Of a DNA stretch of 64,000 bases, positions 1-11,000 are shown one piece after another (positions within the stretch are counted from its first letter, which is position 1; each line of letters begins with the position of its first letter). Source of the stretch: Mycosarcoma maydis. Lineage: Eukaryota > Basidiomycota > Ustilaginomycetes > Ustilaginales. A model generated the notes under the pieces. The model was not told where the DNA came from. It did not search any database and saw only the letters and a program-made list of their open reading frames with translations. The stretch spans positions 434,001 through 498,000 of the forward strand of contig NC_026480.1 in the NCBI RefSeq assembly GCF_000328475.2. The letters run 5' to 3'. A program made the position numbers and the translations under genes.

Positions 1-1
1 G

Positions 2-520
2 TCGTCAGCGCTGGATGAACTTTCGTCGTCGATCGAGAGGCTTGCACGAACGCGGGCGGAAGCTTCGGCAGCGACGCTGTCGAATGCATCTGCGTCCGGC
101 TCGGTACACAACCCGCGTTCGCCCACCAAGGAGCGTCAGACAGTCTCGGGCCGTGCGTTCATGAACGGTCATTACTACAACCCGTCCACTCTCACATACG
201 AATCCATCACGCAACGACCGAACCGCACAGCCCGCGCTCTGCTAGGCCCCACAAAAGCAGAAGCGCTTAAACACGATCTTATCCACATCAATCGACTCAA
301 CCCGGCGAAACCAAGCCTGCACGACGACAGCTACAAGAACGCGGCGATCCTCGCCAACTACGTGACTGAAATGGGCAAGATCATGCCGAGAGCAAGCACA
401 GGACTGACGAGAAAGAGCCAGAGACTCGTAGGTAAGGCTATCAGGAGGGCGAGGAGTATGGGCCTCTTGCCCGTCATGAGCCGCGGTGGAACAAGGATCA
501 GTGGCGCCGGTTGGAAGTGA
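2..520 (+). CDS. RSM18: Mitochondrial small-subunit ribosomal protein bS18m (3' part)
   Basis: The reading frame is open from the window edge, so the 5' end is missing; 172 residues are visible. The C-terminal half carries the bS18 core: a segment reading YVTEMGKIMPR followed by TGLTRKSQR and then AIRRARSMGLLP, which is the family's RNA-binding helix region. The preceding stretch (NGHYYNPSTLTYESI) is a long fungal mitochondrial-type N-terminal extension. From family knowledge the product sits on the platform of the mitochondrial 37S subunit next to bS6 and binds 15S rRNA. A mitochondrial targeting signal should lie upstream of the window. The stop is followed by about 390 bp without a gene before the convergent neighbour. 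The family call is firm; the start is unknown. Confidence 0.88.
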   Translation, partial: SSALDELSSSIERLARTRAEASAATLSNASASGSVHNPRSPTKERQTVSGRAFMNGHYYNPSTLTYESITQRPNRTARALLGPTKAEALKHDLIHINRLNPAKPSLHDDSYKNAAILANYVTEMGKIMPRASTGLTRKSQRLVGKAIRRARSMGLLPVMSRGGTRISGAGWK

Positions 521-911
521 TCCGATTCGCTCCGAATCCATAGCCTAGACGCTTTTGCTATTTCGATCGACTGCCAAACGTCGCAGCTCGCAACCACGCT
601 CGATTCGATGCTCTCTGTGTGAGTGTGGTGATAGGCTCTCTGCCACATTATCGCTGCCAATGTGCCAACCGTGAACGCTTGTCAATGCGAGAATCTAACG
701 TTACCAGCAACCGCACCAGCACCACGCACAAGCCACATGCTACACTCGTGACTCACGACTGACTGCAGCTCGAAAGCATTACCTGCACAGACGGCTTTTC
801 TGCATGCACACACCGACGTTCATCGTTGACGGTTGATCATCTCGGAAGCATGTATTAACCACTGCAGGTCTATTGGTAAGAGGTGCGCTTGCTTGCATTT
901 GCACTTTGCAT
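521..911. other. Intergenic, convergent 3' ends
   Basis: No gene seen. The stretch separates two convergent genes and contains one copy of the dispersed CGTGACTCACGAC-type motif near 747-762. Confidence 0.6.
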
Positions 912-2104
912 TCAGCGTGTGCTGCGCGTGCTCAAAGCGTTCAAGCTCGACGGCTTGCCACGGATCTCTCTGAGCGCGTCGTCTTTTTCGACATGTGTGA
1001 GCAGTGCAAAGTTGTGTTTCAGCAGATCGACCCTGTGTCCTTCGTCGGCGATCTTCTCGGACAACACCTGTTGGTCGCCGACCTTGATAATGTGCTTGTC
1101 ACCTACGATCATGCGCTGTTCTACAACGCTCGGATGGTAGGGATACAGCTGCTTGGGCAGTTTGTCGCGCTCGAGGAGCTCTTCGGAAAGCTCGACAAGT
1201 GGTGCATGCAGCAGATAGCGCACTACGAGGATCATGGTCGCGAAAGGTTGCGATTCCGGATGAGAGGTGGCCTTGTTGGACGCGTGGTAGTCTGGATAGA
1301 AGCATTCGGCGGTCGAGAACGAGTAGCAGTCGAGCCAGTCGGGCGTGCCGTGCCTGTGGTGCTGGAGGATCCACACGCTCTGGTCACGCGCGATCTGCGC
1401 GACGTGCTGGTCTACTTGTTCGTCGCCAGCTGGCTCGAACGTCGATTGCGGATGCACATGTCTGTGCACCATGCGAAACTTGTCGCCACCACGACCAAAC
1501 TCTTGCCACTCGTTGCGCAGCAACATGGGCCGATGCGGACTGCTTCCAAATCCGACATCCGACAGATAGTACACCATGCTGCCACGATCCGACGCGATGT
1601 GCGACGGCAGGTACACCAACGTCGCCGTATGCGTCAGTCCAGTCCAGCTGTTCGAGATGGGCGAGAAGACGCGGCCTAGCACACCGACGAAGCGAAACGC
1701 GAGCTTGGCCAGCACCTCGCGGTACAGCAGATTGATCTGCAGGCAGTACCCTCCACCGTGGCGCTTCTCGATCAACCGCTCGTAGATATCGTCGAGCTGT
1801 GACGACATGACTCCGTGCGGCTCGTAGTTCATCGACAGTGCTTCGAACGGGAACGTGAGCATAAAGTGGATATGCAGCTTGCTTAGAGTGTCGAGCGTTG
1901 CACATGGCAGTGCAGCGCGCGTAGATGTCTGTCCGGTTCGAAGCGCAACGTCAGCTTGTGCACATCCTCACAATCGGCGTAACGTGGGTGCGGTCACTTT
2001 ACCTCTTTATCTTGAAATCCGGGGAATGAGATCGTATGCAACACAGCGCGTAATCGAGCGTCGCTCAGCCACGATTCCACCAGTTTCGGACGAACAACCA
2101 CCAT
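912..2104 (-). CDS. Arylamine N-acetyltransferase family protein
   Basis: Proposed two-exon gene: exon 1 complement 2003-2104, intron 1929-2002 (74 bp, GTAAAG...ACAG with a CTGAC branch-like site), exon 2 complement 912-1928; 372 residues. The NAT hallmarks are visible in exon 2: FPFEALSMNY (usual PFENL), GGGYCLQIN with the acyl-accepting Cys, THTATLVYL with the His, and YYLSDVGFG with the Asp of the Cys-His-Asp triad. Cys and His are 38 residues apart, as in canonical NATs; His to Asp is 24 instead of about 15, so there is a small insertion. Known family role: acetyl- or acyl-CoA-dependent N-acylation of arylamines and hydrazines in the cytosol. In fungi, NATs can detoxify plant-derived aromatic amines; whether this one does is inference. 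An in-frame ATG at 1862 would give a shorter protein lacking the N-terminal helix, so the spliced model is preferred but unproven. Confidence 0.78.
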
Positions 2105-2821
2105 GTTGCCGGCTGAAGCTTGTTGATTGCTATGAAAGATAGACTTTGTGGTTGGTTCGACGCCGCAATCGTCAATCGTCAATCGTAAATACCGTCGGTG
2201 GTCGGCGCTGTTTGTTTTCTTTTGCCTTTAAGACCGGCTTCGCTTCGGTGTGTGGGGCCACAAGCAGCAATCGTGAATGACGGCTGCACCTTATTTGTAC
2301 GGTCTGTGCAGGCAACTGTATCGTGGCGCAAGCTGCGACAGTCTCGGATCACAAATCTCCGTGATCGTGTATGGTACAGATGCCCGTTGGTCGACGCAAT
2401 GACGAATCACAATTCCATCAACATGTCCGTGGATCACGGCCGTTAACCGCTGCCATGTACCGCTGCTGTGGATAGCCGCAAAGAGTCCACTCAGACGCAC
2501 GGCTGCTGTTGGTAAAAGTTTTTTGGTGGAGGTTTTAGTTTTGGTTTTGGTTTTGGATTTTTGGATTTTTGGATTTTTGGATTTCGTTAAGTCCGACAGA
2601 CGAATAAAGATACACAAAAGATGCGTGCAGAAAAGCAAGCACGAAGCGTCTTTCGTCTTTTCTTGCTGCATCAGCCAGTCGTGAATCAACAATCACGAAT
2701 CACGCACGACGGTCACTTTGTGACACTCGTGACTCACGACTTTTGTGCTTGACTCTTGTTCCTCCTGGACGACAACCTCGTGTCGCAGCTTGTGCCGTCG
2801 AAAGGAGCACCATGCGATGCG
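2105..2821. other. Divergent promoter region NAT/ASA1 with low-complexity tract
   Basis: No gene seen. It contains a T/G-rich tract at about 2518-2585 built of TTTTGG and GATTTTTG units, and copies of the dispersed motif around 2680-2745 (AATCACGAATCACG, CGTGACTCACGAC). It separates the 5' ends of two divergent genes, so both promoters should lie here. Confidence 0.55.
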
Positions 2822-4018
2822 ATGAATCCCAAACCATACTGGATTTTGCGCCATCACGGTTCATCGTCCATACGCGCGCTTCACCATGCTCACAACCTGC
2901 TCGCTGTCGGCGACGAGTGCGGATGCGTCTCGCTGGTCGACTTGGCGGTTTTGAGACGCCGGTTTACGTGGACACCACATACGGATTCGATTTTGACAGT
3001 CGTCGTCGTAGATGCGCAGCACGTCGTGACACACGCGAGAGATAACACGTTGAAGCTCTGGAGGCTGCCTAGCACTCTGACGGCTTTGGGAAGCGGTGAT
3101 GGAATGATGAGCAATGATGTGGGTCACTCAACGTCGTCGGCTCCACTACCAGAGCTGGTGCGAGACATCGGAGTAAACGCGCTCAACTTTGCCAAATGTT
3201 CGATGCTCGACAACTCACTCGCTGTCCCCAACGCACTCGACGCAGCCTACATCGATATTATCGACCTTACGACTGGTGTGCGAACGCACGAGGCGATCGG
3301 TCGTCCAGACATACAACATGCTTCAGGCAAGCGCCTGCCGATTGTCATGTCGCTGCACCTGCTATCGTCACAAGAGCTGGTTGCCGGGTACGAAGACGGG
3401 TGCGTGAAAAAATGGTCGCTGCACGACAGTCAGCTGGTATGGCAAGCCAGATGCCACAGCGAATCAGTCATGGCTCTCGCCGTCTCAGAGACGCGATTTG
3501 GTATCTCGGTCGGCGCAGACGATCGTCTTGCACGCTTCGACCTGAGCACGGGAGAGACTACCTTAACGCAGACCGACACCGCAGGCAAATCAAGCACCGC
3601 CATCGCGCCCGACGCCCTCACTTTCGCCGTGGGCGCTTGGGACGGATCGTAAGCTTCGCCCACCCCACGCACGTGTCTGTACAAGTTGCCAACATCGGCT
3701 GACCCTCGTCTTGCTCTCACTTGGCGTGCACACAGAATCACCGTCTATTCCACAGCTGACTTGTCCAGATTAGGCTCGCTCGACTACCACAAAGACACGG
3801 TCGAGTGCCTCGCCTTTGCGCGCGTCAAGATCCCCAACAAGGATGATGATTCCGATTCCGATTCCGATTCCGATTTCGATTCTGATTCCGACGATAACGA
3901 TGGCGATGGCGATGGCCATGACAAAGTACCATCGCAAGGCGTCTCGCATTCGGCGCACCAGCTCATCTTGGCTGCAGGCGGACGAGATGGCAAGGTTTCT
4001 CTCTGGACTTACCACTGA
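2822..4018 (+). CDS. ASA1: ASTRA-associated WD40 protein Asa1 (GNB1L-like)
   Basis: Two exons: 2822-3648 and 3736-4018, with an 87-bp intron (GTAAGC...ACACAG) that splits a Ser codon; 369 residues. I chose the ATG at 2822 because the family starts with a short leader before the first repeat, seen here as PKPYWILRHH, and no upstream ATG is in frame. Family signatures: THARDNTLKLWRLP, IVMSLHLLSSQELVAGYEDG, and, made only by splicing, AWDGS-ITVYS (usual GWDGRIRVY). It is a beta-propeller of degenerate WD repeats. Known role: subunit of the ASTRA complex with Tra1 and the TTT factors, in chromatin regulation and PIKK maturation. Oddity: before the last repeat there is an Asp/Ser run (about 3846-3900, GATTCC hexamer) followed by an Asp/Gly run, a simple-repeat expansion that adds an acidic loop. 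Confidence 0.85.
3846..3922 (+). repeat. In-frame GATTCC/GATGGC microsatellite in ASA1
   Basis: Hexamer repeats encode alternating Asp-Ser then Asp-Gly. The tract is in frame in exon 2 of ASA1 and so is a likely length polymorphism between strains. Confidence 0.8.
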
Positions 4019-4174
4019 TCCACTTCGCTCTACAGGCTCACGTCACAATGCGCGCCTACAATCACAAGTCAGTCTGCAAATCGTGTGTGCATGAAAGCTC
4101 AGTTTCGTCCTTCTACATGGCGACTACCAAGAGCAAGAGCAGGAGGTCGACAAATTCGACAGCATGGCCACCGT

Positions 4175-6364
4175 CTACTTGCGATAGCGCAGCCGCCTAA
4201 AGTTAAAGTGCAGCTGCAACACACCCCTGTCAAAACTGTTCTTGAAGCCTCTCTTGTGGCTGTACTCCCACTCCCTGTTGACGATCCTAAACGCAATGTC
4301 CTCGTACGGTGGACCGGCACTGAATCGCAACAGCACCGTATCGTCCTGCCCCTTCTCCTTGATAATCCGGTACGTCGGCGCTACCGTCTTATCGATGAGA
4401 TCCGGGTAGAAAATGTTGAACTTGTAACCCTGCACTGTCTTCGGCGGTGGATTGTCGGAATCGTAGTGCGTCTGGTTGTACTTGTTCCAGTCGTAGCCCG
4501 CATGGACGCGGTTGAAGAAGCGAGGTTTGCGCGGGCGGTACTTGTCTTGCCACTGGTACGTCTGGTGACCGAGCACTTCGTCGCCGCCCTGCATGACTTC
4601 TTCGGTAACATCGAGTGCCCTGGATGCTTCCTGCATGAACATGCGTTCGGCCGGATTGTCAGAGAGACCAGAGTCGATGTCGTTGGGGCGTGTCCTGGGG
4701 ATAAACAGCTGGCCAGCAACACGACGTCGGGCAGCTACGAGCTCTTCGAGATGCTCGCGAAGCGTCCTGATGGGCAATCGTCGTTCTTCATAGCTCAGCT
4801 GTGACGCATGGATGGGCGCAGGTTCCATCTCGTCTGGATCGTAGAGCGCTTCCAACGCTGCTTGCTCCTCGTCAGCCTCGAACCTACATACGGCATCTCG
4901 ACCGTCAGCAGCAGCACTGCGCGTCTCTTGTTCGGCGTCAGAATCGTCAGCGGTCTGCACAAGAAGCTCGTGCTGTTGCCGCGCCGCTTCGTCGCGTTGC
5001 TTGCGTCGCAGGTATTCGAGTCGATTCGACAGCACAGCCTCGTGCATGTCACGCAGACGCGCTTTGGCTCGCCAAACAACGATAGACTTCAACACCCTCT
5101 CCCAGTACTCGACGTCGACAGGCTCGCCCGAAGCGAGTTTGGCGCGCACCTGATCTTGGAGCTGTTGCAACTCATCGGTCGACTTGGACGAAAGCATGTG
5201 GTTAATGCGACCGCGTTCCTCTGGGTCCTGACGAGCATTGGTAGCCGGAGTGGCAGCACCCACGGCGTGGTCTTGCTCTTCCTGCAGCTGCTCTAGTTTG
5301 TCATCACAGACGATGAGCATCGAGCGCCAAAAGTCGAGATTGGCGTCATTCTTCTCGAGCTGCAGGTACATCTGAATGTCTTGGTGCAGCTCTTGCGTTT
5401 CCTCGAGCTTGAGATCCTCAAAAATGGTGTATGGCTCGTCTAGGTCAATCTCGAGACCAGCTTCGTCGTCGTCATCGTCCTGTTTGCTTTCTTGCTCGGC
5501 AATAATGTTGGGATCGGCCCATTTGAGATTCATGCTAAGCAGGTCGATGGGTTTGGCGCGGTTCTCCTTGATACGGATCACGGCTCGGCGTTGTGCTTGT
5601 TCGAGGTGGAAGTCGTCTTCTTTGGCCACCCAGCTCGCCATCTGCGCCGACTCGGCAAGGCGCGCCATCCTCGACTCTTCTTCTTCGCGCAGAGCCGCTT
5701 GCTTTTCGCGCTCGGCGCGCTTGGCGTTGAGCTTCTCAATCTCGACCATGGCCTCTTGCCTGCGTTGAGCGTCTCGCTTCTCTGCTTGTTCGCGGGAAAG
5801 TCCCTGTTTGCGCTCCTTTTCCTCCTTTTTGCCCCACTTGAATTTGTGGCCGAGCGTGGGGTCGTTGAAGGGATTGTCCTCGGCAGAGTACATCATGAGC
5901 TCTGCAACAGCCGTACGTTCTGCTGCGCCTTGCTCTTCTTCCAGAAAACTGTCTTCGAGCTCTTTGAGCTTCTTGGCGCGCTTGGCAGCTTTGCGAACGC
6001 GGCGTTCCTCGGAAGTCTCGCGTCGTTTCGACGATCGATCGCTTCGGTGATCCTTGTCACGATCATGTCTGGAGCGACTCGAGCTGGTATGCTCTGCATC
6101 CTTCTCTGTATGACGGGATTCCGTGCCCGAATGGTCTCGTCGATGGTCATCGCGATGCGCGCGAGAGCTACGTGATCGCTTGCTGTCATCGTCTTGGCGG
6201 TGTCGCTTTCGTCGGTCGGGAAAATCATCTCTAACCCGGCTTCGGCGGTGATGGTCGGAATCTGCCTCTGATTGGTGGCGTCGTTTGTGATCCGAGCAAT
6301 CACTGTCATGACGGGACGAGCTAGGGCCGGCTCGATCTTGGCGTGACCTCGATGGGGAGCGCAT
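4175..6364 (-). CDS. CACTIN: Cactin-family splicing factor
   Basis: A single 729-residue reading frame from the ATG at 6364; the open frame upstream of it has no ATG. Residues 1-150 are rich in Arg, Ser, Asp and His (RS-like, splicing-factor style). A long charged coiled-coil region follows, with the middle cactin domain (KLNAKRAEREKQ..., then MNLKWADPNI, then LDEPYTIFEDL). The C-terminal 125 residues are the conserved cactin C domain, with YQWQDKYRPRKPRFFNRVH, GYDWNKYNQTHYD, YKFNIFYPDLIDK and, at the end, LQLHFNFRRLRYRK. In animals and fission yeast this family joins the spliceosome and is needed for accurate splicing; localisation is nuclear. It converges with ASA1 (156 bp between stops) and diverges from LSM12 (about 410 bp), so the two probably share a promoter region. 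Confidence 0.9.
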   Translation of the reverse strand: MRSPSRSRQDRAGPSSSRHDSDCSDHKRRHQSEADSDHHRRSRVRDDFPDRRKRHRQDDDSKRSRSSRAHRDDHRRDHSGTESRHTEKDAEHTSSSRSRHDRDKDHRSDRSSKRRETSEERRVRKAAKRAKKLKELEDSFLEEEQGAAERTAVAELMMYSAEDNPFNDPTLGHKFKWGKKEEKERKQGLSREQAEKRDAQRRQEAMVEIEKLNAKRAEREKQAALREEEESRMARLAESAQMASWVAKEDDFHLEQAQRRAVIRIKENRAKPIDLLSMNLKWADPNIIAEQESKQDDDDDEAGLEIDLDEPYTIFEDLKLEETQELHQDIQMYLQLEKNDANLDFWRSMLIVCDDKLEQLQEEQDHAVGAATPATNARQDPEERGRINHMLSSKSTDELQQLQDQVRAKLASGEPVDVEYWERVLKSIVVWRAKARLRDMHEAVLSNRLEYLRRKQRDEAARQQHELLVQTADDSDAEQETRSAAADGRDAVCRFEADEEQAALEALYDPDEMEPAPIHASQLSYEERRLPIRTLREHLEELVAARRRVAGQLFIPRTRPNDIDSGLSDNPAERMFMQEASRALDVTEEVMQGGDEVLGHQTYQWQDKYRPRKPRFFNRVHAGYDWNKYNQTHYDSDNPPPKTVQGYKFNIFYPDLIDKTVAPTYRIIKEKGQDDTVLLRFSAGPPYEDIAFRIVNREWEYSHKRGFKNSFDRGVLQLHFNFRRLRYRK

Positions 6365-6776
6365 GGCGAGCCCGTTCAACAAGTTGTTGAGGATGGTGAC
6401 GGTGGTGGAGGTAGGTAGGTGCAAACCAGCGCGAGAAATGCGGTCTGCGCAATCAAATCAGGCAATTCGTGATTCACGATGAATCCAACATGAAGAGGCG
6501 TCAGGGAAATGCGCGGAGAATCCGAATTTATAATAAAGTGAACGCGTCGGCAGTTGGTGGTTGCACGTTGGATCTCTGTTGATCTGCGATCCTTCAAGCG
6601 GCAGCCGCAGCCAGCCTGTGTCTTTGTCGGGAGCAGCCGAAACAGCAAATGAGATCACTTCACGCTTGTCGTCCACCTCCGTTGTTCTTCTTACCCTTCC
6701 TCATCTTCCTCAAACTGCTTCTCGCACAGTGAATTGTCGCACTCTTAGCCACGCTCAAAGACGTTGTTTTTCCGAA
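6365..6776. promoter_or_regulatory. Shared divergent promoter CACTIN/LSM12
   Basis: A 412-bp gene-free interval between two divergent start codons. It holds one palindromic AATTCGTGATTCACGA motif near 6465-6480. No canonical TATA box stands out. Confidence 0.5.
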
Positions 6777-7756
6777 ATGGTAACACAGCTGGCACACAAC
6801 CCTGCTTCTTCGGCAGGCCGGAGCAATGCTGCTGCTACTACACCTGCGAGCCAGCTTTCCAACATCGCAAAGTTGCTCGGGTCTCATGTCACTCTTACCG
6901 TTGGCGACAAACAGACTCGCACCTTGTCCGGAAAGTTGTGGGCCTACGATCCCACTCTCGGTGTGGTTGGTCTCGAATGCGAAGCGTCGCCACTGCCATC
7001 ACATCTGTCCTCGGCGCCTGCGGCTGCGGCCTCGGTAGCTCAAGCTTCACAGACGTCTCGCAACCGCTTCGCACAGCCTACCAACACCGTTGGATTCGCC
7101 ATTGTAAAGGTCTCAGAGATCAACAAGATCGAATTCGCACAGCAGCCTTCCGGCTCTGCGGACAGTGCTGCTGCTACCACCAAGTCACAGGCGGACAGTC
7201 TCACACAAATCTATCCCGTCTCGCTCAAGGCAGCTCAATCGAGAGAGGCCGATGCCATCAAGCAGAGTCTCACAAAGGTAGCACGCACCGGAAAGGACGT
7301 ATCGCAGCTCGGTCAGCAGATCTTCGATGCCTTGAGCAAAACGTGAGTACTTACAGTCGCATATCACGCCGCTGAGGTGCTTGCAGTACCACTAATCATC
7401 CTTCCTCTTTGATTCCAAATCCAGATTGCCTTGTCGTTGGCACGAGTCACACATTATTGTCATGGAAGAGGTTGTCATCTCTGGCCCTGGCTACGATCCA
7501 GCCTCCGTAAACGTTCCCGGCTATACGCAAGAGCAGCTTCAATCCTTCATCGACGGTACCAACAAAGGTGCCGTGCCAGACGGTGCCCAATCAAAGGCAA
7601 ACAGCTGGCATCGTGTCACCAAGGTCGTGAGTATTCACTTCGCTTCATCATGAAATCGAGGCTAAGAATTTCCAAGATCACTACCAACTGACACAATTGT
7701 GCGCTTCCCTCTGACCACAGTTGCAAGGAGAAAGGCGCAAGATGAATGCCGTGTAG
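6777..7756 (+). CDS. LSM12: LSM12 homologue (LSm domain plus anticodon-binding-like domain)
   Basis: Three exons: 6777-7342, 7425-7626 and 7721-7756; introns 82 bp (GTGAGT...TCCAG) and 94 bp (GTGAGT...CACAG); 267 residues. Residues about 25-125 form a divergent LSm domain (LLGSHVTLTVGDKQTRTLSGKLW, then FAIVKVSEINKIEF). The rest is the anticodon-binding-like domain: READAIKQSLTKVARTGKDV, QIFDALSKT joined across intron 1 to LPCRWHESHIIVMEEVVI, and finally WHRVTKV joined to LQGERRKMNAV. The ERRK tail matches the family end, which supports the tiny last exon. Family members work in mRNA decay and translation with Pbp1/ataxin-2; the animal protein also binds NAADP. A 60-residue Ala/Ser-rich insert sits inside the LSm fold. 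Confidence 0.87.
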
Positions 7757-8057
7757 AGCTCGAAAAGTTCGCAGCAACGTCAGCATGTCTGATCCTTCAC
7801 AGAACGCTCGCCCTTTGCAAACAGAGCTTGCCTCGTCTTTCTCTACTGTGGCTGAGCCACTGTAGGATTCTCGTGTGTGCTCTAGGCTTCTTGTCGTTGA
7901 CGCCAATGCCAAGTCCCCGTGGCATCCATATAATTGAAAGCTTGAGTTTCCAGGAGCCAACAAAATCCCGTCACCTGCGCACAGTTCATGATTCTGAAGT
8001 AAGCTTGCACACAAACACAGGTCAGTTTTAGTTAACCAAGTTAACTTGATTAAGTCA
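7757..8057. other. Convergent intergenic region
   Basis: 301 bp between the ends of LSM12 and the NPC1-type gene; presumably their 3' UTRs. No gene seen. Confidence 0.5.
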
Positions 8058-11000
8058 TCAGAGGCCTGTTCCAAAATCCTCGTCATCATCACTGCCATCA
8101 GGTTCCGACGCCATCAATGGTCGATACTCGGATCCGGCTCGATTCAGGCGACGCTTGACATCCGATTCGTCCTCCCCACTTGACCATCCTCGACCTCCGA
8201 GCCAGCTGAGCAGCACCGGCAGCAAAATCAATCCGTGGAGAAGACCGCCGACGATCAGGCAAAGCCAGGTTTTGGCGTAGTACAGCTTGAGCAGGTCCGA
8301 CTTGGTAAAGATGAGCACGCCGACACCAATCAGCTTGGTCGAGAAAATGCCATTGACCACGGCACTGCCCACGTCGGTGAGGGCAAGCCAGGCTCTCTCG
8401 TCCCTTTCCTTTTGTGACATGGGGTGCGACCGCGGCAGAGCTCCTGGTGCACGCATGAACGCACGCGCGATGTGTGCGCAAAATTCGACCCCAATTGCTG
8501 CGCATACGCTCAAGTTGACCAGAGTGAGTGCATTGAACTGGATACCCCAGAAACCCATTGCGCCAGCCACTAGCCAAACAGCGCTTGCCACGCTCAGCGT
8601 CACAACCGCTCCCGTACGCCAGCTACCAAGTAATACCGTGTTGATGGCAAAAATAGCGACAGCAGCTGATCCAAGCACCTGTACCGCCATCGAGAGCAGG
8701 TATGTATATTGTTCGAAGAAGATGAAGAAGAGACTGTATGGGAAGACGCGGTAGCCCACTCGACTAGAGATGTCCTCCGAGATCCGTTGCGACTGCTCCA
8801 GCGCGCTGATGAAATCCGACTGCGATCGGAGCGGCGCAAAGTAGGTTCGGAAATGCGAAGAGCGTACCCTATCTTTGCCAGTCTCGAGATCAGTGACAAT
8901 ACTGAGCGCCGAAGAATAAGCCGCTTGACCGCCCAGTGGACATTCTTGATCTGTCGGACTCTCGAGCCATTTCCTGAGATAGCGGTAAAACTCTTGGCCT
9001 TCAGGAAGCCCATCCATGGTGATGTTCCACGGAGGATCTCGGCCCTCGAAGCACGGTTGGCAAGAGAAGGGGCTGTCGTGAGGATCACAAAAGACGGTGG
9101 GATCCGAGATTTTGACGCGACAGCAGCCATCCAGAATTGGATTGAGCCACTGAAGGAAGTCGTCAATCCAACTGCTGGCTGGCTCCGCGATCCATGATAC
9201 TTCAGGTCTTCGACGTTCACCCTCCAAGGTACTAGCTAGCGACAACGGCTCACAGGTTGTGAACCTGCCACAAAGATCTCTCTGACCTTGGCGCTCTGAC
9301 ACCTCCCCCCCTGTGGCAACAAAGTATAGAGGAGGACCGACGTCGAGGAAGACGTCAATAGCGTCAAAGTAAGGCCTCAAATACGACGCGGATGGGAGCG
9401 CGAGGCGTTGGTCGAGGCCCATCTCGATCCTTCGCACCCCGATGGAGCTAATGACAGCGACAGCGCCAAAAGTCACGACGACCAAACGCTTAACATTGGA
9501 CCGAAGCAAGGTCGGTGCGAAGCGGTAGCGAATGAAGGAGTCGAGCGTGCCCTCTTTGGCTCCAGCGACCGCGTCTGTGAGCAGCTGAATTTGACGCTGA
9601 CGAGGAGTCGCCTTGATGCAGGGCATGCAGTCAATGCGTCCGCTCTCAACGCGGTGGGCGTCGAGCGCCATGGCTGCAATGAAGACAGTGCAGTGCAGTA
9701 CCGCAACGATCAGCATGCTTCCTGCGGCGTAGAGGGCGAAATTCCGAACGGCAGGCATCGGCACCACTGCACCGAGCAGGAAAGCCACAATTTGGGTTGT
9801 TGCACTCAAGAGGATGGAAGGTCCGACGCGAGCTAGACTACGAGCTGCCCGCTCTTCAACCGTGACGCGTCCGGTTGTGTTCGAGGCAGCACCTATATTC
9901 ATGAAAAGATCTCCTCTAGGCTCCACTGCATCTGTCGGAGAGAGTGGAGAACGTCCGGGTACACCCGTGGGCGGCGCACTTGAAGCTGAATGAGTGATTT
10001 CGGGCTCGGCCGACGTGTGCTGGTGATCCTGACGATCCATCTCGTTGCAGAGCAAAAAGATATTGTCAACACCAACGGCGAGAAGCATGAAAGGTATGAC
10101 CTCGGCAATGACCAGTGTAACTTTGACGCCCATTGCGCTAAATATACCGATAGCACATGAAACGGAACATAGTACGATGACAATGCCGAAAAGTCCGAGG
10201 GTAAATTTGGAGGACACGCAATAGGTATTCATGAAGGACCGAGCTCGACGAAGAGTTCTTTGAACAAGCCTCGATCTTCCATTACTGGAGTACGATAAGA
10301 GCGTATTAGCTCGAAGGTAGGATCCTTGCTCGGTGGTCGGCGATCCTTGCTCTGAACCGTCGTTGGCTTCAACTCCATGATCGCTTCTTCCGCCCAGAGT
10401 GAGTGCCACGTAAATGAACATAGTCAAGTAAGAGAGGACAACGATGCTGACGTCAGTGTTGCTGCTGCTTCCGATCTCGGTCTCAAGGCTGACTCCAGTG
10501 CTGAAGGCGATTTGAATGCCCAACTGTTGGCGTCGCACCGAGAGCGGATGATGCTCTGAAGCTGAAGTCTTCATTTGTTTGTTCGGCGGAGCAGCAGCAA
10601 CTTCTTGAAGGAGGTTGAGCAGCTCCAGCTCCCACTCTTCGGCCGCTTTGAGTGTGGTGCCATTCAGGCTGTTGTTTAGAACGTACGTCACGACAGCAGC
10701 CCGCGCTTGACTTGGCAGAGCGCCTTCAGGCAAACCGCCAAGCACGATGTTTGGCTTGAGCGGTTGTCCGAATGATGGTAGACATTCAACAGGATTGTCG
10801 CTGCATTTATCGAGAGCTTCATCCCAGCTGTCTGCATCAAGACCATTACCAAGAGGATCGTCTTGGAAGTAGCCGAGAATGCTTTGCACAACACAAGGTG
10901 TACCTGAACCTGCAGGGGCAAGGCATACATCCTGCAAGGTGATGCCCGAAGGTGACTTGAGCTCCCGTACTTCTTTCTCTAGATCGGCGAGCCATAGTAG

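Noticed and set aside
873..1735. Plus-strand frames of 178 and 268 codons opposite the N-acetyltransferase
   Set aside because: They are antisense shadows of the minus-strand NAT coding sequence with no recognisable domain.
2518..2585. TTTTGG-rich tract as an internal telomere repeat
   Set aside because: The unit differs from the TTAGGG repeat used by smuts and its length is irregular; treated as low complexity.
4085..6175. Plus-strand frames (239, 162 and 227 codons) opposite CACTIN
   Set aside because: Antisense shadows of a highly conserved minus-strand protein.
9408..9836. 142-codon plus-strand frame inside the NPC1-type gene
   Set aside because: Antisense shadow; the minus strand has clear NPC1 domains.
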